Of a stretch of DNA of 64,000 bases, positions 8,860 through 19,560 are shown one piece after another. The translations under genes and the position numbers were made by a program. Source of the stretch: Dipteris shenzhenensis (taxonomy: Eukaryota; Polypodiophyta; Polypodiopsida; Gleicheniales); NCBI GenBank assembly GCA_047967505.1, contig CM106541.1. One strand, given 5' to 3'. The number at the start of each line of letters is the position of its first letter. Position 1 is the first letter of the stretch. The notes under the pieces are model-generated. The model was not told where the DNA came from and ran no database searches. It saw nothing but the letters and a program-made list of their open reading frames with translations.

Positions 8860-9772
8860 TGTCACCACAATGTAAATATCCTAGGTCAAAGTACAGTTGA
8901 CCATTTATTTGATCATAATTAAAGAGTTTTATATGTGTTAATTATGGTCAAAGAGTTATTTTAATGGTCAAAGGATTGACTACGGTCAAAGATACTTGAC
9001 TCTAGTCAAGTAAACCTGACTGCGGTCAGAGAGTGTTGACTTCGGTCAACAAGACTTGGCATGCGCCAAGAGGGTTAACCCCGGTTAACCAAGATGTGCC
9101 AACTTCGGTTGGAGAGACTTGGCTATAATTAAGGCGCCTTGACCTTTGGTCAAAGCTCTTTAATTATAATCAAGAGTGTTGACTCCGGTCAACCAGAGAA
9201 TATATATATATTTATTTGTATATATATTTGTTTAGATGTGCACATGTGTTCAGTGGGGACGCCCACCGTGACTAGGATTAGTCCATAGTGTGTTATTTGC
9301 ATGCAAAGCGCTAACAATTAATGGGTACCATGGTGGTGCGCTTTAATTAATTGTTGCAGGTACTAGGAAGGAAAATTTTTCCTAAGCGTAATGGGAGCCT
9401 GACAAGCATCTAGGAGGCGGTTCGTGTGACCGAGAGCTTTGAAGACTCCAGAATGGCCCTTAGTGGCATGTAATAGGATTTAGTCTAGATTTTAGACAAG
9501 TGGCATGTTGCCAATTTGAATGGAGCTTGAAGCTCTTGTAAGAAAATGGATTATTCACGTTTGTAATGTGGAGATTTACGAGATAGCTCTACGCTGAACT
9601 TCTGTAACAGATTTTCTTGGATGAATAAAGACCTTCGGGGGGGTCCAGCCCGACGATTTGTCCTGGGCCCTAGTGCATCTACAGAGAGAGGGAGTGAGGG
9701 AGAGCTTATGAGAGTATAATTACCGTCGTTTATGAGTGGTAATAGCTGTCCTACACCCACGACCCGGTTCCA
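8860..9772 (+). repeat. Solo LTR of the Gypsy-G family, inverted inside Gypsy-G
   Basis: Runs from TGTCACCACAATG to GGTTCCA and is flanked by TTATC on both sides (8855-8859 and 9773-9777), a perfect 5-bp target duplication. It is similar to the two Gypsy-G LTRs but in opposite orientation, and no internal region is left. It includes a palindrome array (8884-9193) and a short TA run at 9201-9216. The 3' end diverges from the 5' LTR of Gypsy-G after about 9690, so it is probably a different subfamily member. Confidence 0.9.
8884..9193 (+). repeat. Array of about ten small palindromes with covarying stems
   Basis: Successive units (stem-loop-stem): 8976 TTGAC-TACG-GTCAA, 8995 CTTGAC-TCTA-GTCAAG, 9016 CTGAC-TGCG-GTCAG, 9035 GTTGAC-TTCG-GTCAAC, 9055 CTTGGC-ATGC-GCCAAG, 9073 GGTTAAC-CCCG-GTTAACC, 9099 CCAAC-TTCG-GTTGG, 9139 TTGACC-TTT-GGTCAA, 9178 GTTGAC-TCCG-GTCAAC. 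GGTCAA/TTGACC also pair at 8884/8897. A 13-bp stem (8910-8922 with 8938-8950, one G-T wobble) precedes the row. Arms differ between units but stay complementary. TTGAC is also the WRKY W-box core. Related arrays lie in both Gypsy-G LTRs. Confidence 0.85.
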
Positions 9773-12213
9773 TTATCCACTTCTGGTGGATCCTCTGATA
9801 ATGGCTCTGTAGGCTCTGGCCCCTGGAATTTCTTTAGAAGACTCACATGGAATGCATTGTGAATCCTCCAATGCTCTGGCAATGCCAACCTGTATGCAAC
9901 CTCATTTATTTCTTCTGTAACCCTGAAAGGGCCATAGTACCTGGGAGATAACTTTGCATACACTTTCTATTTGCCTTTAAACTTGCGGAGCCTAGCTTTC
10001 TCGAACTTTAAAAGTACCCAATCCCCTTCCTTGAGATCTAACTGTCTCCTGTGCTTATGTGTAGCTCATTTATGCTTTTCTTGCGACCTTTCAATGGCTG
10101 TCCGGACTTGGCTGAAAGCTGTCTGGAGGTCTCTCACAAACTGATCAGCTGCAAATATTTCATATTTGGTCCTTAGGATAGGTGGCAGAATCACCTTCCC
10201 ATAGATGACCTCAAAGGGGGCTTTCCTTGTAGAGCTGTGTACTGTAGTATTGTAAGCGAACTCTACCAATGGTAGGTACTTTTCCCTTTTCCCAGTCTGA
10301 ACCTTGGTCACCCGCGTAGCATTTCAGCATATCCAATGCTGTAAAGTTCGCTACTTCACTTTGACCATCTGTTTGGGGGATGGAAAGAAGAAGAAAAATC
10401 CAGGTTCGTCTGCATATTATCAAATAAAGCTCTCCAAAATAGACTGGTCATCTTGGGATCTTGATCATTGACAATGGACTTAGGCATACCATGGTGCTTA
10501 AAGATCTGTGCCATGAAAAGCTTAGCCATATGATCTGCCTTTATGGTTTTACGAACTGGAATGAAATGAGCTTGCTTGCTCAATCTATCAATGATAGTCC
10601 AAATCCCATCATTCCCTGACTTTGATCTTGGCAAATAAAAAATGAAGTCCATTGCAATACTTTCCCATAGTGCCTGAGGCATGGGAAGAGGAATAAGTAG
10701 GCTAGGTGCCTTCTGTCTATCATACTTCACTTTCTGACACGTAAGGCATTCAGTAACAAACTGATGTATATGTTTCCACATCCCTGGCCAAAAGAAATAC
10801 CTCTCTAGTGCTTGAGTTGTTGCTATAATTCCTCTATGCCCAGCATAGGGAGGTGCATGGCATTCTTCCAAAATCATTTTTCTCATCTCTTGGGTAATGC
10901 ATAGGCAGTCATCTTTCATTAGATACCCATCTTTCAGGGAATAGTGACTGGTGGACTGCCTTGCATTTGCTGTAAAATCTCACCAAAATCTACATCATTA
11001 GCATATTGCTCCCTCATGTCTTCCAGGTCCTGATGATAAGCAATAGTTACATTGTTGACCTGGGGTCGGATAAGGCATCTGCCGCTCTATTCCGAACTCC
11101 TGGAGTATGGACAATCTGAAAATGATACGTTGACAGCATATTTGCCCATTTCATATGCTTCTCGGAAAGCTTTGTCTAAGTCAAAAAGTATCTCAGACTT
11201 TGGTGATCTGTCTTAACTATAAAATCTGCACCCAAAAGATAATGCTTCCATGTATGGATGGCATGAATTACAGCTAGTAACTCTTTCTCATAGATTCCCA
11301 GATATCTCTTTGTATCCCGGAGTCTCCTACTCTCATAGGCCACTACCTGACCATTCTGATGCAATGCAGCCCCAACACATTCCCTACAAGCATCACAATC
11401 CACATCAAATGGCTGATACAAATCTGGAACTATAAAGATTGGCTCTGTGGTCAGCCTCTCTTTGAGTGTGATGAATGCTGTATTTTGTGGAATTCCCCAT
11501 CTGAAAGCTGCATTTTTTTTAGTAAGATCGTGGAGTGCAGCGGCTATATCCGCAAAATGCCTGATAAATCTTCTGTAGTAAGAACATAAGCCTAGGTGCA
11601 TAGTTTTCAGCTCTGGCCATTCTTGAATGGCACGGATCTTTGCCGGATCCATCCGTATCCCATCTTTGGATATTATATGCCCCAAGTAATGGATCTCTTC
11701 CGGAAAAAAATCACCTTTCTTGCTGTTTGCATAGAGTTGATGATTTCTAAGCTCTTGAAACACTGTAGCAAGATGTTCCTTGTGCTCTTCTTCGGACTTA
11801 GAAAATACAATTATGTCATCGAAGAAGGTACCAATGAACTGTCTGTAGGGTCAGAAGATACGATCCATCATCCTATTGAAAGTAGCTGGGGCATTTGTCA
11901 ATCCAGAAGGCATCACCAGATACTGATATAACCCAAAAGTAGTGCGGAACGCTGTCTTATGCACATCTTGAGGCTGTATCCTCACTTGGTGATAGCCACT
12001 CTCTATCCTGCTGAAAACTGACGCTCCATTTAACTGATTCAGCACATCATCAATGCGCAGAATAGGGAATCTATTCTTGATGGCCATTTTGTTCAGTGTG
12101 CGGTAATCGACGCACATACGGAATGAACCATCTTTCTTTTGTACTAGCAGTACATGGGAACAAAAAGGAGAAGAACCGGGCTGAATCAGCCCCTTGGACA
12201 AGAAGTCCTGCAC
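9773..12213 (-). pseudogene. Gypsy-G pol: RT, RNase H and integrase, broken
   Basis: From the 5' end (high coordinates): RT starts near 12213 ([34 protein letters not shown]) and continues in [24 protein letters not shown] stop near 11850 is followed by FFDDIIVFSKS, the catalytic motif usually read Y/F-x-DD. RNase H covers 11176-11600 (DCDACRECVGAAL, TDHQSLRYFLT). Integrase has HAPPYAGH..CLTC (zinc site, 10760-10870), MDFIFYLPRS and NDQDPK (two Asp), and TDGQSEVAN (Glu region, 10330-10360). The GPY/F module (LSPRYYGPFRVTEEI, HVSLLKKF) is at 9800-9955. Several frameshifts separate these parts. Confidence 0.88.
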
Positions 12214-12985
12214 CTAAGTCATAATCTCCTCTCGTTGAGTCGCACTAACTGAAAGTTTCAATCTGTTCAGGGGTAAACTGTGGTCTTCCATTATAGGGCT
12301 TTTGTACCTGGTTTCCCCTCGGCTTTTGAGGCTGAAATCCCCTCTTTTGAGCCTTGGGAAACTCTCTTGTTTCAAACTTGGGGGTCGCTGGCTTTTTATC
12401 CCCCGGTAACCCTGCTTGTAGTGAAGGCACACTAGTAGGATCCTGCATGTACATGAGACTAGCCACATTGGCTGAATGCATAAGTCTAATATTTCTTTAA
12501 TATCTTTGGTGTTCACTTGGGCCTGTATCTTTGGAGTGAGTCCTGCCCTATACTTCCTGGTTGAGTCTTGTTAGAAATTTTCTTGAAAGGCGAAACCTGC
12601 GAGTATGCATCTCAAGATTTCTGATTGTAAGACTCCACTGCATCTTGTGCTTCCATATGAATGCTCTCCCAACCAAGAAGGACATGATCCCGAAACTGTT
12701 TGGGAATAAACTGTTTATAGAAAGCTTTCTTGAAGTCCTTCCATTTCCTGGGTGCTACATAGTTGGCTGTTTTAGCTATCCACCATGCACTAGCTGTACT
12801 AGTCAAGTGCAAACCAACCATACGAAGCTTTGAGGACTCACTGAAATTTTCCACGCTGAATGCAGCATCAAACTGCCTTATGAACTGCATTGCCTTTTCA
12901 GCTTGGCCATACTGGCCATTGTAAGTGGCAAATCTTACTGACTTCCCACCGTCCTTGAATTCTTTAGTCTCTACCTTCCTGCTGC

Positions 12986-13016
<31 letters not shown>

Positions 13017-13421
13017 TGGCTCTGAAGATCCAGAAGAAGGAGATGTTGTTGAGGATGAAGAGGTAGAGCTAGAAGATGAAGACGAACTGGATGAACTGTG
13101 ATGATGCTTCGCCTTCTTCTTGTTGGGAAGAGGACCTGCTCTTTTCCTGTTTTTGCCCACCACTCTTTCCTGATCTGCTCTAGAGGGAGGCTTCTCTGTC
13201 TTTTCCTCAAAAAGAGGTTGTACCATCTTGCGAAACAGGGGATCGCTTGTTGCCTCTCCCAACTGAGTAATTAACTCTTTGTAGGCATTCTCTTTATTTA
13301 TCTGTATAGCCTCAGCCTGCTGTACCTGGACAGACGCTGCCATTCCCTCATGGGATGATTGGTCATGCTGCTGTGAAGCCATCTCTGCAACTTGTCTGAG
13401 ATCTGCAACTCTCTCACACAT
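12214..13421 (-). pseudogene. Gypsy-G gag
   Basis: The main open part (12612-13421) has an N-terminal region, a serine-rich run, a lysine run (AAG repeats, 12985-13016) and then a Retrotrans_gag-like core (KAMQFIRQFDAAF, LHLTSTASAWWI, WKDFKKAFYKQFIPK). A stop near 12612 and frameshifts separate the C-terminal part (12245-12481). No CCHC knuckle and no protease motif are recognised before RT begins near 12213, so the gag-protease junction is probably deleted. Confidence 0.75.
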
Positions 13422-14741
13422 ACTGTGTAAGCAACTGATGCACTCAGCCTCTGCTTTTTCAAAGAGAAAAATACTTCAACAAGAGGTGTATTGCATTCAC
13501 ACTTGTGCCAGTACAAGCTATCAACTCAAGGCATGAACTCAAAACTGTGTGCCCCTTTTTTGGCTACTGCAAATGACACTGAGAATGCATCTGATTCCCT
13601 TTTCAGAGCACAAAGGCATGCATTACTTTACTTGTGTAAATCTCTGATTTCTCTGCTTTTCTGCTGTTTTTCTGACAGAAAAAAGTCTGACAGATAAGTG
13701 AAAATTGATGGCCAGAACTGTCTCTGCAACTCTCTTTTTTTTTGGACAGTAACTAGATGGGTAACTGGTTGGTTACACTAATCAGACTAACTGGCTCTGG
13801 TCTGGTTAGTCTGTGATTGGATGGCTCTGGTCTGGTTGGAAAAACAGTCTAGTTGGTCTGTAACTAGACCACTAACTGAACCACTGACCAAGGTAACTGA
13901 ACTGGGCACAGTCTGGTTACAGCGACCAGACGTGTCTGGTAAGGTCAAGCTAAGTGAAGCTCTAACCAGGTCACTAGCCAAGGTTAAGTTAGATTAAACC
14001 CTGGTCAGCCATGTCAGCATCCACGTGTCGCATGTCAGAATGCTAGGTCAGCTCACACGTTCATGCCATGTCATCCCTGCGTCAGCACTATTCTGTGCAC
14101 TGCCACGTGTCGTCTGTGACACGTCAGCTCTGTTCTGGATGCCACGTCAGCCACCTGTCTACATGGACTGCCACATCAGCCTCCTACACGTGCCAGCGCC
14201 ACGTCAGCAAATGACACGTCAGCCTAAGGTTTCAGGGTTGACGTTGCTCGTCGTGGGAACCTTGTGTGTCTTTACGTCGCCAGCCCGGCCATCCAGACGA
14301 GTCCAAGTAAGCAATCGGCTTCCTATGTGTGTGGTTTATGGGACTGGACGCGAAAAAGCACGGGTGATCCCTTCGCTCGGCAAATGACAGACCAGGGAGC
14401 TGACCAATGAAATCCTTTGTCACGCATGAAGCCCTGCTTCAAATATGATGTCTGATTGACGTGGGGGCCTGTCCGAAAGCTTAGCGTATTCCTTGGGATT
14501 TTATTCTCTGGCAGCTAGACAAGCTTCTCCGTGATAAAAACGTAGTATGACGGTAACTCATACATATAGATGGAAGAGGTCATGTCAATATGCGTGAAGG
14601 CGTCAGTTGCTAGCCCCTTTCGAAAATCGGCGCTGGCCAATCAATTTGGACGTTCGTCATGGCCTCTATCTTTTGCCTTCCGCTGGCATATCACTAACTC
14701 ATCTAGCCAGATCGTCAAAGCTTGGAAAGACTTTGAGCCTT
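13422..14741 (-). other. Long leader of Gypsy-G with two simple-motif clusters
   Basis: About 1.3 kb without coding sequence between primer site and gag. 13770-13990 carries repeated TCTGGTCTGGTTAGTCTG-like words. 14000-14225 carries many CCACGTCAGC / ACACGTCAGC words. 14226-14741 holds nothing recognised. Confidence 0.65.
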
Positions 14742-14754
14742 GGCGTTGATACCA
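14742..14754 (-). promoter_or_regulatory. Primer-binding site of Gypsy-G
   Basis: The minus strand reads TGGTATCAACGCC one base after the LTR end TTTTGCA. The first eight bases equal the Met-tRNA site; the rest differs from the copia primer site (TGGTATCAGAGC), so another tRNA or a diverged site is possible. Confidence 0.6.
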
Positions 14755-14755
14755 A

Positions 14756-14834
14756 TGCAAAACGTTGGTGACGTGTTTTTCTTTTTCTCTCTGTGGAATC
14801 TTCTACAAACACTCTCTCTATTTCTTGATTCAAG

Positions 14835-14866
<32 letters not shown>

Positions 14867-15732
14867 ACAAACACACTAGGACCCAGGACAATCGTCGGGC
14901 TGGACCCCCCTGAAGGTTTTTATTCATGAAGAGAGAATTTTGAGTACATAGTTCAACGTAGAGCTGCATGATACCAAATTCAAACGTGAATCCATTTTAC
15001 AAGAGCTTCAAGCTCATTCCAAAATGGCAACATGCCACTTGTCCAAAATCTAGACTAAATCCTTTTACATGCCTCTAAGGGAAATTTTTGGGATCTTTGT
15101 AGCACTTGGTCACGCGGGTGGCCTCCGAAATACCTGCTACGCTCCAAATTGCTTGGGTCTTTAGCCCCTCATAGTACCTGCAACAATTAATTAAAGCGCA
15201 CCACCATCGCACCCATTAATTGTTAGCGCTTTGCATGCAAATAATAAACTGTGGACTAATCCTAGTCACAGGTGGGCGTCCCCACTGAACAAACATGTGA
15301 ACAAAACATAGAACACAATTTTGGTCGATTGAAGTCAACCCTTTTGGTCGTAATTAAGGGGCTTTGACCAATGGTTGTGGCGCCTTAATTATGGCCAAGT
15401 TTCTCCAACCGAAGCTGGCACATCTCTCCAACCGAAGTTGGCACAACTTGGTTAACTGTAGTTAACCCTCTTGGTGCATGCCAAGTCTCGTTGACCGAAG
15501 TCAATACTCTTTGACCGTAGTCAGCTCTGTGGTTCTTTGGTTAACCGTAGTTAACCCTCTTGATAATAAACCAAGTCTCCCCGATCAAAATCAGGCTTAC
15601 TTGATCAGAGCCAAGTATCTTTGACCGTAGTCAATTCTTTGACCATAATTAACACAAATGAAAACTCTTTAATTATGATTAGATAAATGGTCAACTCTAC
15701 TTTGACTTAGGATATTTACATTTGTGGTGACA
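14756..15732 (-). repeat. 5' LTR of Gypsy-G (977 bp)
   Basis: The minus strand starts TGTCACCACAAATG at 15732 and ends CGTTTTGCA at 14756, next to the primer site. It carries the palindrome row (about 15320-15660), for example GGTTAACTACGGTTAACC, TTGACTTCGGTCAA and CCAACTTCGGTTGG read on the minus strand. Close to, but not identical with, the 3' LTR. Confidence 0.85.
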
Positions 15733-16560
15733 TAGACAGCGAGCTAGACTTAGACAGCAGGCGATTGCAGATCGGGCAGCGGTTTCCTGTCTAAGGGAAG
15801 CATGCAGATAGATCCTTCTCAGGATGGTCTCTGACTTTTGAGGGAGAGATCTTCTTCAATCTTCCAATAGACCCCCGTCAGAGTCCATGTCTCGAAGTAC
15901 GCAGGCTCCTGCATAGAGGCATGTCTCAAGAGGGCCACCACCCCCGCTCCTCGTCTTGCCTATTTGCCCCCCCTCCCCCCGCTCGCTTCTCCCCCGATCT
16001 TCCCCTCCCTCCCTCCCTCTACCTTCCTTGGTACCCTCTCCTCCACCCATTCCACCCATAGCAGTTATCCTCTCCAACCGCCCTCCGCCCACCTTCTCTT
16101 CGTACCTCTCCCTTTATCCCCCCACCACAATAGCTTCCTCGAAGATGGCGATTCTGATCTCGCAGCCCCACCAAAGTGGGGCCATTGCAGCAATTGGTTC
16201 CCCCTCTTGTCCTTTTTGGGGTTTCAACTTTGCCACCATAGGAGAGGAGAAGTGGACCTCTATGCTTTTTTATCTCATGATGAGGTATCAGATGTTTTGC
16301 ATGATGGACGAGTAGCTGGTACCTCAAAGGAGGGAGTTGTTGGATTTTCCATGGTGACATGGCTATCTTCCAGCTGCATTTTTGGACTGAGAGATGGGGA
16401 CTACGTCTCGCAGTAGTAGTTGTGCTCTGCTTGGGGCTAGAGATTCAGCTCAAGTAGGTTACACACTGGCCGTTACAATAGTGCGCTAGCTGGTTTGTTG
16501 TAGGGGTCTCGTTCATGATGCAGTGGGCCCTAAAGGTAGACATTGAGCCTCCTTTAGGGT
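15733..16560. other. Unassigned intron or intergenic sequence with a C/T-rich tract
   Basis: 15960-16130 is strongly C-rich (runs such as CCCCCCCTCCCCCC and TCCCTCCCTCCC), which gives artefactual proline/serine ORFs. From 16145 an ATG opens a 56-codon frame (MAILISQPHQSGAIAA) with no recognised domain. 16500-16590 has a roughly 65-bp imperfect direct repeat around GGTCTCGTTCATGATGCA / GGTCTCCTTCATGATGCA. Confidence 0.4.
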
Positions 16561-16799
16561 AGAGGTCTCCTTCATGATGCAATGGGCCTGTCGTGTTTGG
16601 CATGCCACCACAGGGATACAGAGTACTCCCCTTCTAAACCCTTGTCAAAATCGCATAAATCCATGGTTCTTGTCTAGGCTCCCGAGTCCCACCCACATAT
16701 GGGCCTTGTTCTCCACCCCTCTCCTCCCCATGAATTGGACTATGGTGAGGTTGAACGCACACAGGCTTCACGATTGTGTGTAGTAGCAGTCACAGTGGA

Positions 16800-17225
16800 T
16801 GATACTTCGTCAGGAAGTTGCAGAAGGTTGTGGTAGGATTGGCAATGGACATGGCAGGCCAAACCACAGACTTGTGTGCCAGCCACAGGGTGCCAAAGGT
16901 CTGCAATCCCTCATGATCCCGGGCTCTCCGGTTGTGGAGCCTTTGCAATGCAGCTTGCATATTTTGTGCAGCGAACAAGATGTGGTGGGTGTGGGTAAGG
17001 AGGACATATCAGGCGGCGGTGCTTGGATTGGGACATTGCAGCAATGTCGCATATGTATGCTAGAAACCTGGATTTATGATGGGGTTAGGTGGCTTCCCCT
17101 CGGAGAGAAGCCCCAATGCAATGGTGGGGTGCTCTCCTCAGAAAGATTGGATCATCTCATCCATCCTATGCGAGAGGAAAGCCATCCTCTTCGGGTGTGT
17201 CAAATGGCGTGAGACCCACTGTGCC
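16800..17225 (-). pseudogene. LINE-A fragment, linker between endonuclease and RT
   Basis: Minus-strand pieces read PPPDMSSLPTPT and AALQRLHNRRARDHEGLQT. These match QAPPDMSTMPRPT and ALNRLHNRRAQDHEGLQTE of LINE-A copy 3 at 53160-53275. DNA similarity continues through 17220. Frameshifted and without catalytic residues. Confidence 0.75.
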
Positions 17226-17253
17226 TCTCTCAGAGGAGGCAATAGAAGGACTG

Positions 17254-17516
17254 CGGGGGAGGAGATATCCTGGTCTTTTTAGTTCATTCTGGAGGCAGCG
17301 TGGAGAGAGCAAGAGATGATGATGTTATCCATGATGCACACCTTGAGCCTGTCAGAGGGTGGGTCATGTTGAGCAATGTCGGTTTGCTTCAAGGTAACAT
17401 GTTTGTTGACCCTCATTCTATAGGAGGGGGGAGATATCCTGGTCTTTTTAGTTCAGTCTAGAGGCAGATTGGAGAGAGCCAGAGATAATGAAGTTATCCA
17501 CGATGCACACCTTGGG
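17254..17516 (+). repeat. Two direct copies of a ~90-bp segment
   Basis: 17254-17346 and 17426-17516 both begin with GGGGAGATATCCTGGTCTTT-type sequence and end GATGCACACCTTG. They are about 170 bp apart and imperfect. Origin not recognised. Confidence 0.7.
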
Positions 17517-17849
17517 AAATGCCCTAGAACCCATGGTTTGATTATGAGTTTCAAGAGATGAGATCTCACCTCATACGTGCGTGAGCCTTGGGGCACCCGA
17601 TGACGCTCTAGGTAGGTTATATATGCAGAGATTGATCGAATGCTGTGAGATTTTATTTGTTGTTTTTTGTTGTGAATTGAAGTCATAAGGCCATATCTTG
17701 TGCTTTTTATGAAAGTAAACAACGAAGCACAACGGAGAGAGAGGATGAGAAATTTTGAAGCAAATGAAAATGAGGGGGCATGTTCTATTTCTTGTCATGT
17801 TGTGTTTCTTCTTGTTTTCAATTCTATGCCTGAATAAATTTTATTGCAG

Positions 17850-18227
17850 CTTGCAGGATTTGGAAATCTTTTAGCTATGGATGAGTTTTTTGTGCAGCCT
17901 ACACACCATGGGAAGGAGTTTGCTACATCTTATCAATCAGAATCTCTCATATATTTTTTGGAGGACATGCTAGGGGATGGTTCCAAGAGTGGAGAGAGTA
18001 GTATAACTTCAAGGCATGGTATTCAGGTCTTTTTCAAAACATGCATGGATTCAGGCATTGCTGGCACTACCAATGATGGATCTTTATTGATGGCTTCTTG
18101 TGTGAGGGAAGCATCACTTACAGAAACAGTGCTTTTGGAAACCGGAAATGGTAAAGGAGGTGCAAAAGTTAGAGTTGTTGCGGGAAAATTTGCAGGATTA
18201 TCCAGCCCCATCCTGTCTCAAGACTTT
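17850..18227 (+). CDS. Internal exon of a host gene, pirin/cupin-like (exon a)
   Basis: A pyrimidine-rich stretch and TTATTGCAG precede it; CAAGACTTT then GTAAGT follows it. The 378 bp are 126 codons, phase 0 at both ends, with no stop. Motifs: NLLAMDEFFVQP, SLIYFLEDML and AKVRVVAGKFAGLSSPI. In pirins the corresponding places read LL-DEF, VTYMLEG and VKVIAG-G-SPV (family knowledge), so the order and spacing fit the N-terminal cupin and the linker to the second one. The pirin HPHRGFE metal motif is replaced by ATSYQSES, so iron binding is unlikely. Upstream exons were not found. Other cupin-fold proteins remain possible. Confidence 0.6.
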
Positions 18228-18522
18228 GTAAGTACTCATTTTTGGATTGCCCTATCAAGATATCACTATTTTTTGTGTCTATATGAAAGGTGTATGATTT
18301 GCTTGATGTGAAGCTTCTAGTGCAATATAACAAGAAGTAGACACAGAATAAAACACAGCCAGAGATAAAACACAGCTTTTAGTGCAATATAACAAGCAGT
18401 AGACATAGAAGAAAACACAGCCAGAGCTTTTTGCAAGGGAAGTTCTGTTCACGTTGATCAACCAAAAAAACTGCTGATTCTGATGTTGTCTCCGAGAAGG
18501 AAGGAGCTGTTAGAAATCGACC
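18228..18522 (+). other. Start of the giant intron, with a 62-bp tandem pair
   Basis: Begins GTAAGT. 18319-18366 and 18381-18428 are two copies of an AGTGCAATATAACAAG-type unit, period 62, rich in AAAACACAGCC. No gene seen. Confidence 0.65.
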
Positions 18523-19560
18523 AACAGAGGGTACGCACAGCGGAAGACTGATAGAATAGCCCAGGAGCTCACATAGTGTGTGTGGTGGGGTGGAATCACA
18601 AACTTCTTAAACTTATGTGCTTCAAGTAGATATGCAGACTCATCAATAGACAATGATCCAGTCAGATATAGAAGCTACCAAAAGAATATATTTCTATCCA
18701 AAACTATGGACACAATACAAAGAGAGATAGATCCAAAGTCATAGAGCATGGTCTTTTGATCTTACCACCACGTCCTTTTACTATCTGCCACATATCTCTT
18801 GAACTTGAGCCTGCGTGCTCCACCTCGAGCGCATGTAGACTCTCCGTCTTTTGACCTCAGCACCTTGCTGCCCTAGAAGACAGCCAAGGCTCCAGCCCTA
18901 GAAGACCTCAATCTGCAGCAACTCTTTCCTTGCCTTGCCTCCTGGATGTAGGCCCAAAGGTAAGGGTGGTGCTGCTCCTGCTGCTCCCAAAACTTTCTGG
19001 TTGCTGGATGAGTTATGAGGTTCCTAGCCTCCCCTGTTATAGGCCCCAAGGGCCGTCTGAAATAGCCGGCTGGCAGCCTCAGTCTGGCCGACCAGTGTGC
19101 CATAAAACCCGCCTCCACCAGCCCTTTATCTTGGGCTTTGGGCAGCTCCTATTGGGCTGTGTGCCCTCTGCTTTTAAGTGGGGGCCCAGCCCCCTTGCTT
19201 TGTGTGCCAGTTGACTGGCTGGCCCCTTCCACGCCCCCTATTTTGGGGCTCTGTGGTGGGCCTTATGGCCGAACAGCCAGCTTCTTGGCCCTATAAAGGG
19301 TGGGGTGCTGCGCACTGCAGCCCCTCCCTTTCCTTGCCATCTGTTGTGCTTATGCCAGGCCCTGCTGGACATCTGCCTTATAGGCGCCTTTACATGTGGT
19401 ATCCCCCGCCATGTCTGCTGCTCCAAATCCGCCTTTTCCAGGCCCTCCTGCTGAGTGCATAGCTATCTGCTTCTGTCTTTCAGCTACATCTATCGCAGCT
19501 GTCACGACTCCTTCTCTTGTGAGGTGCTGATGGTGCTGACGTCTGATTTCTACAGCTGAA
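18523..19560 (-). repeat. Solo or orphan LTR of the X family, diverged
   Basis: ACAGAGGGTACGCACAGCGG onward matches the 5' LTR of X at 27510 (CAGCGGAAGACTGATAGAAT is identical) and stays alignable through AAACTTCTTAAACTTATGTG and GAGCCTGCGTGCT. Similarity weakens after about 19150 but words such as TTGTGAGGTGCTGATGGT near 19520 still fit the X end. No internal region of X is attached. Right border uncertain. Confidence 0.75.

Larger units (their letters stand above)
3503..15732 (-). mobile_element. Gypsy-G, decayed chromodomain Ty3/gypsy element with two nested insertions
   Basis: Read on the minus strand, the order is 5' LTR (15732-14756), primer site, long leader, gag, RT, RNase H, integrase, chromodomain, polypurine tract, 3' LTR (4399-3503). 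Two insertions break it: solo LTR 8860-9772 and Copia-II-1 4473-8704. When both are ignored, the integrase C-terminus and the chromodomain follow each other. No protease DTGA-type motif is seen between gag and RT, so that part looks deleted. All genes carry stops or frameshifts. The 3' LTR lacks its last ~65 bp, so no target duplication can be matched. Confidence 0.88.

Noticed and set aside
8884-9193. Repeat row considered as a CRISPR-like array
   Set aside because: Units vary in sequence, have no constant repeat with unique spacers, and sit in a plant LTR.
15956-16130. Proline/serine ORF as a cell-wall-type protein
   Set aside because: C-rich low-complexity DNA, open in several frames.
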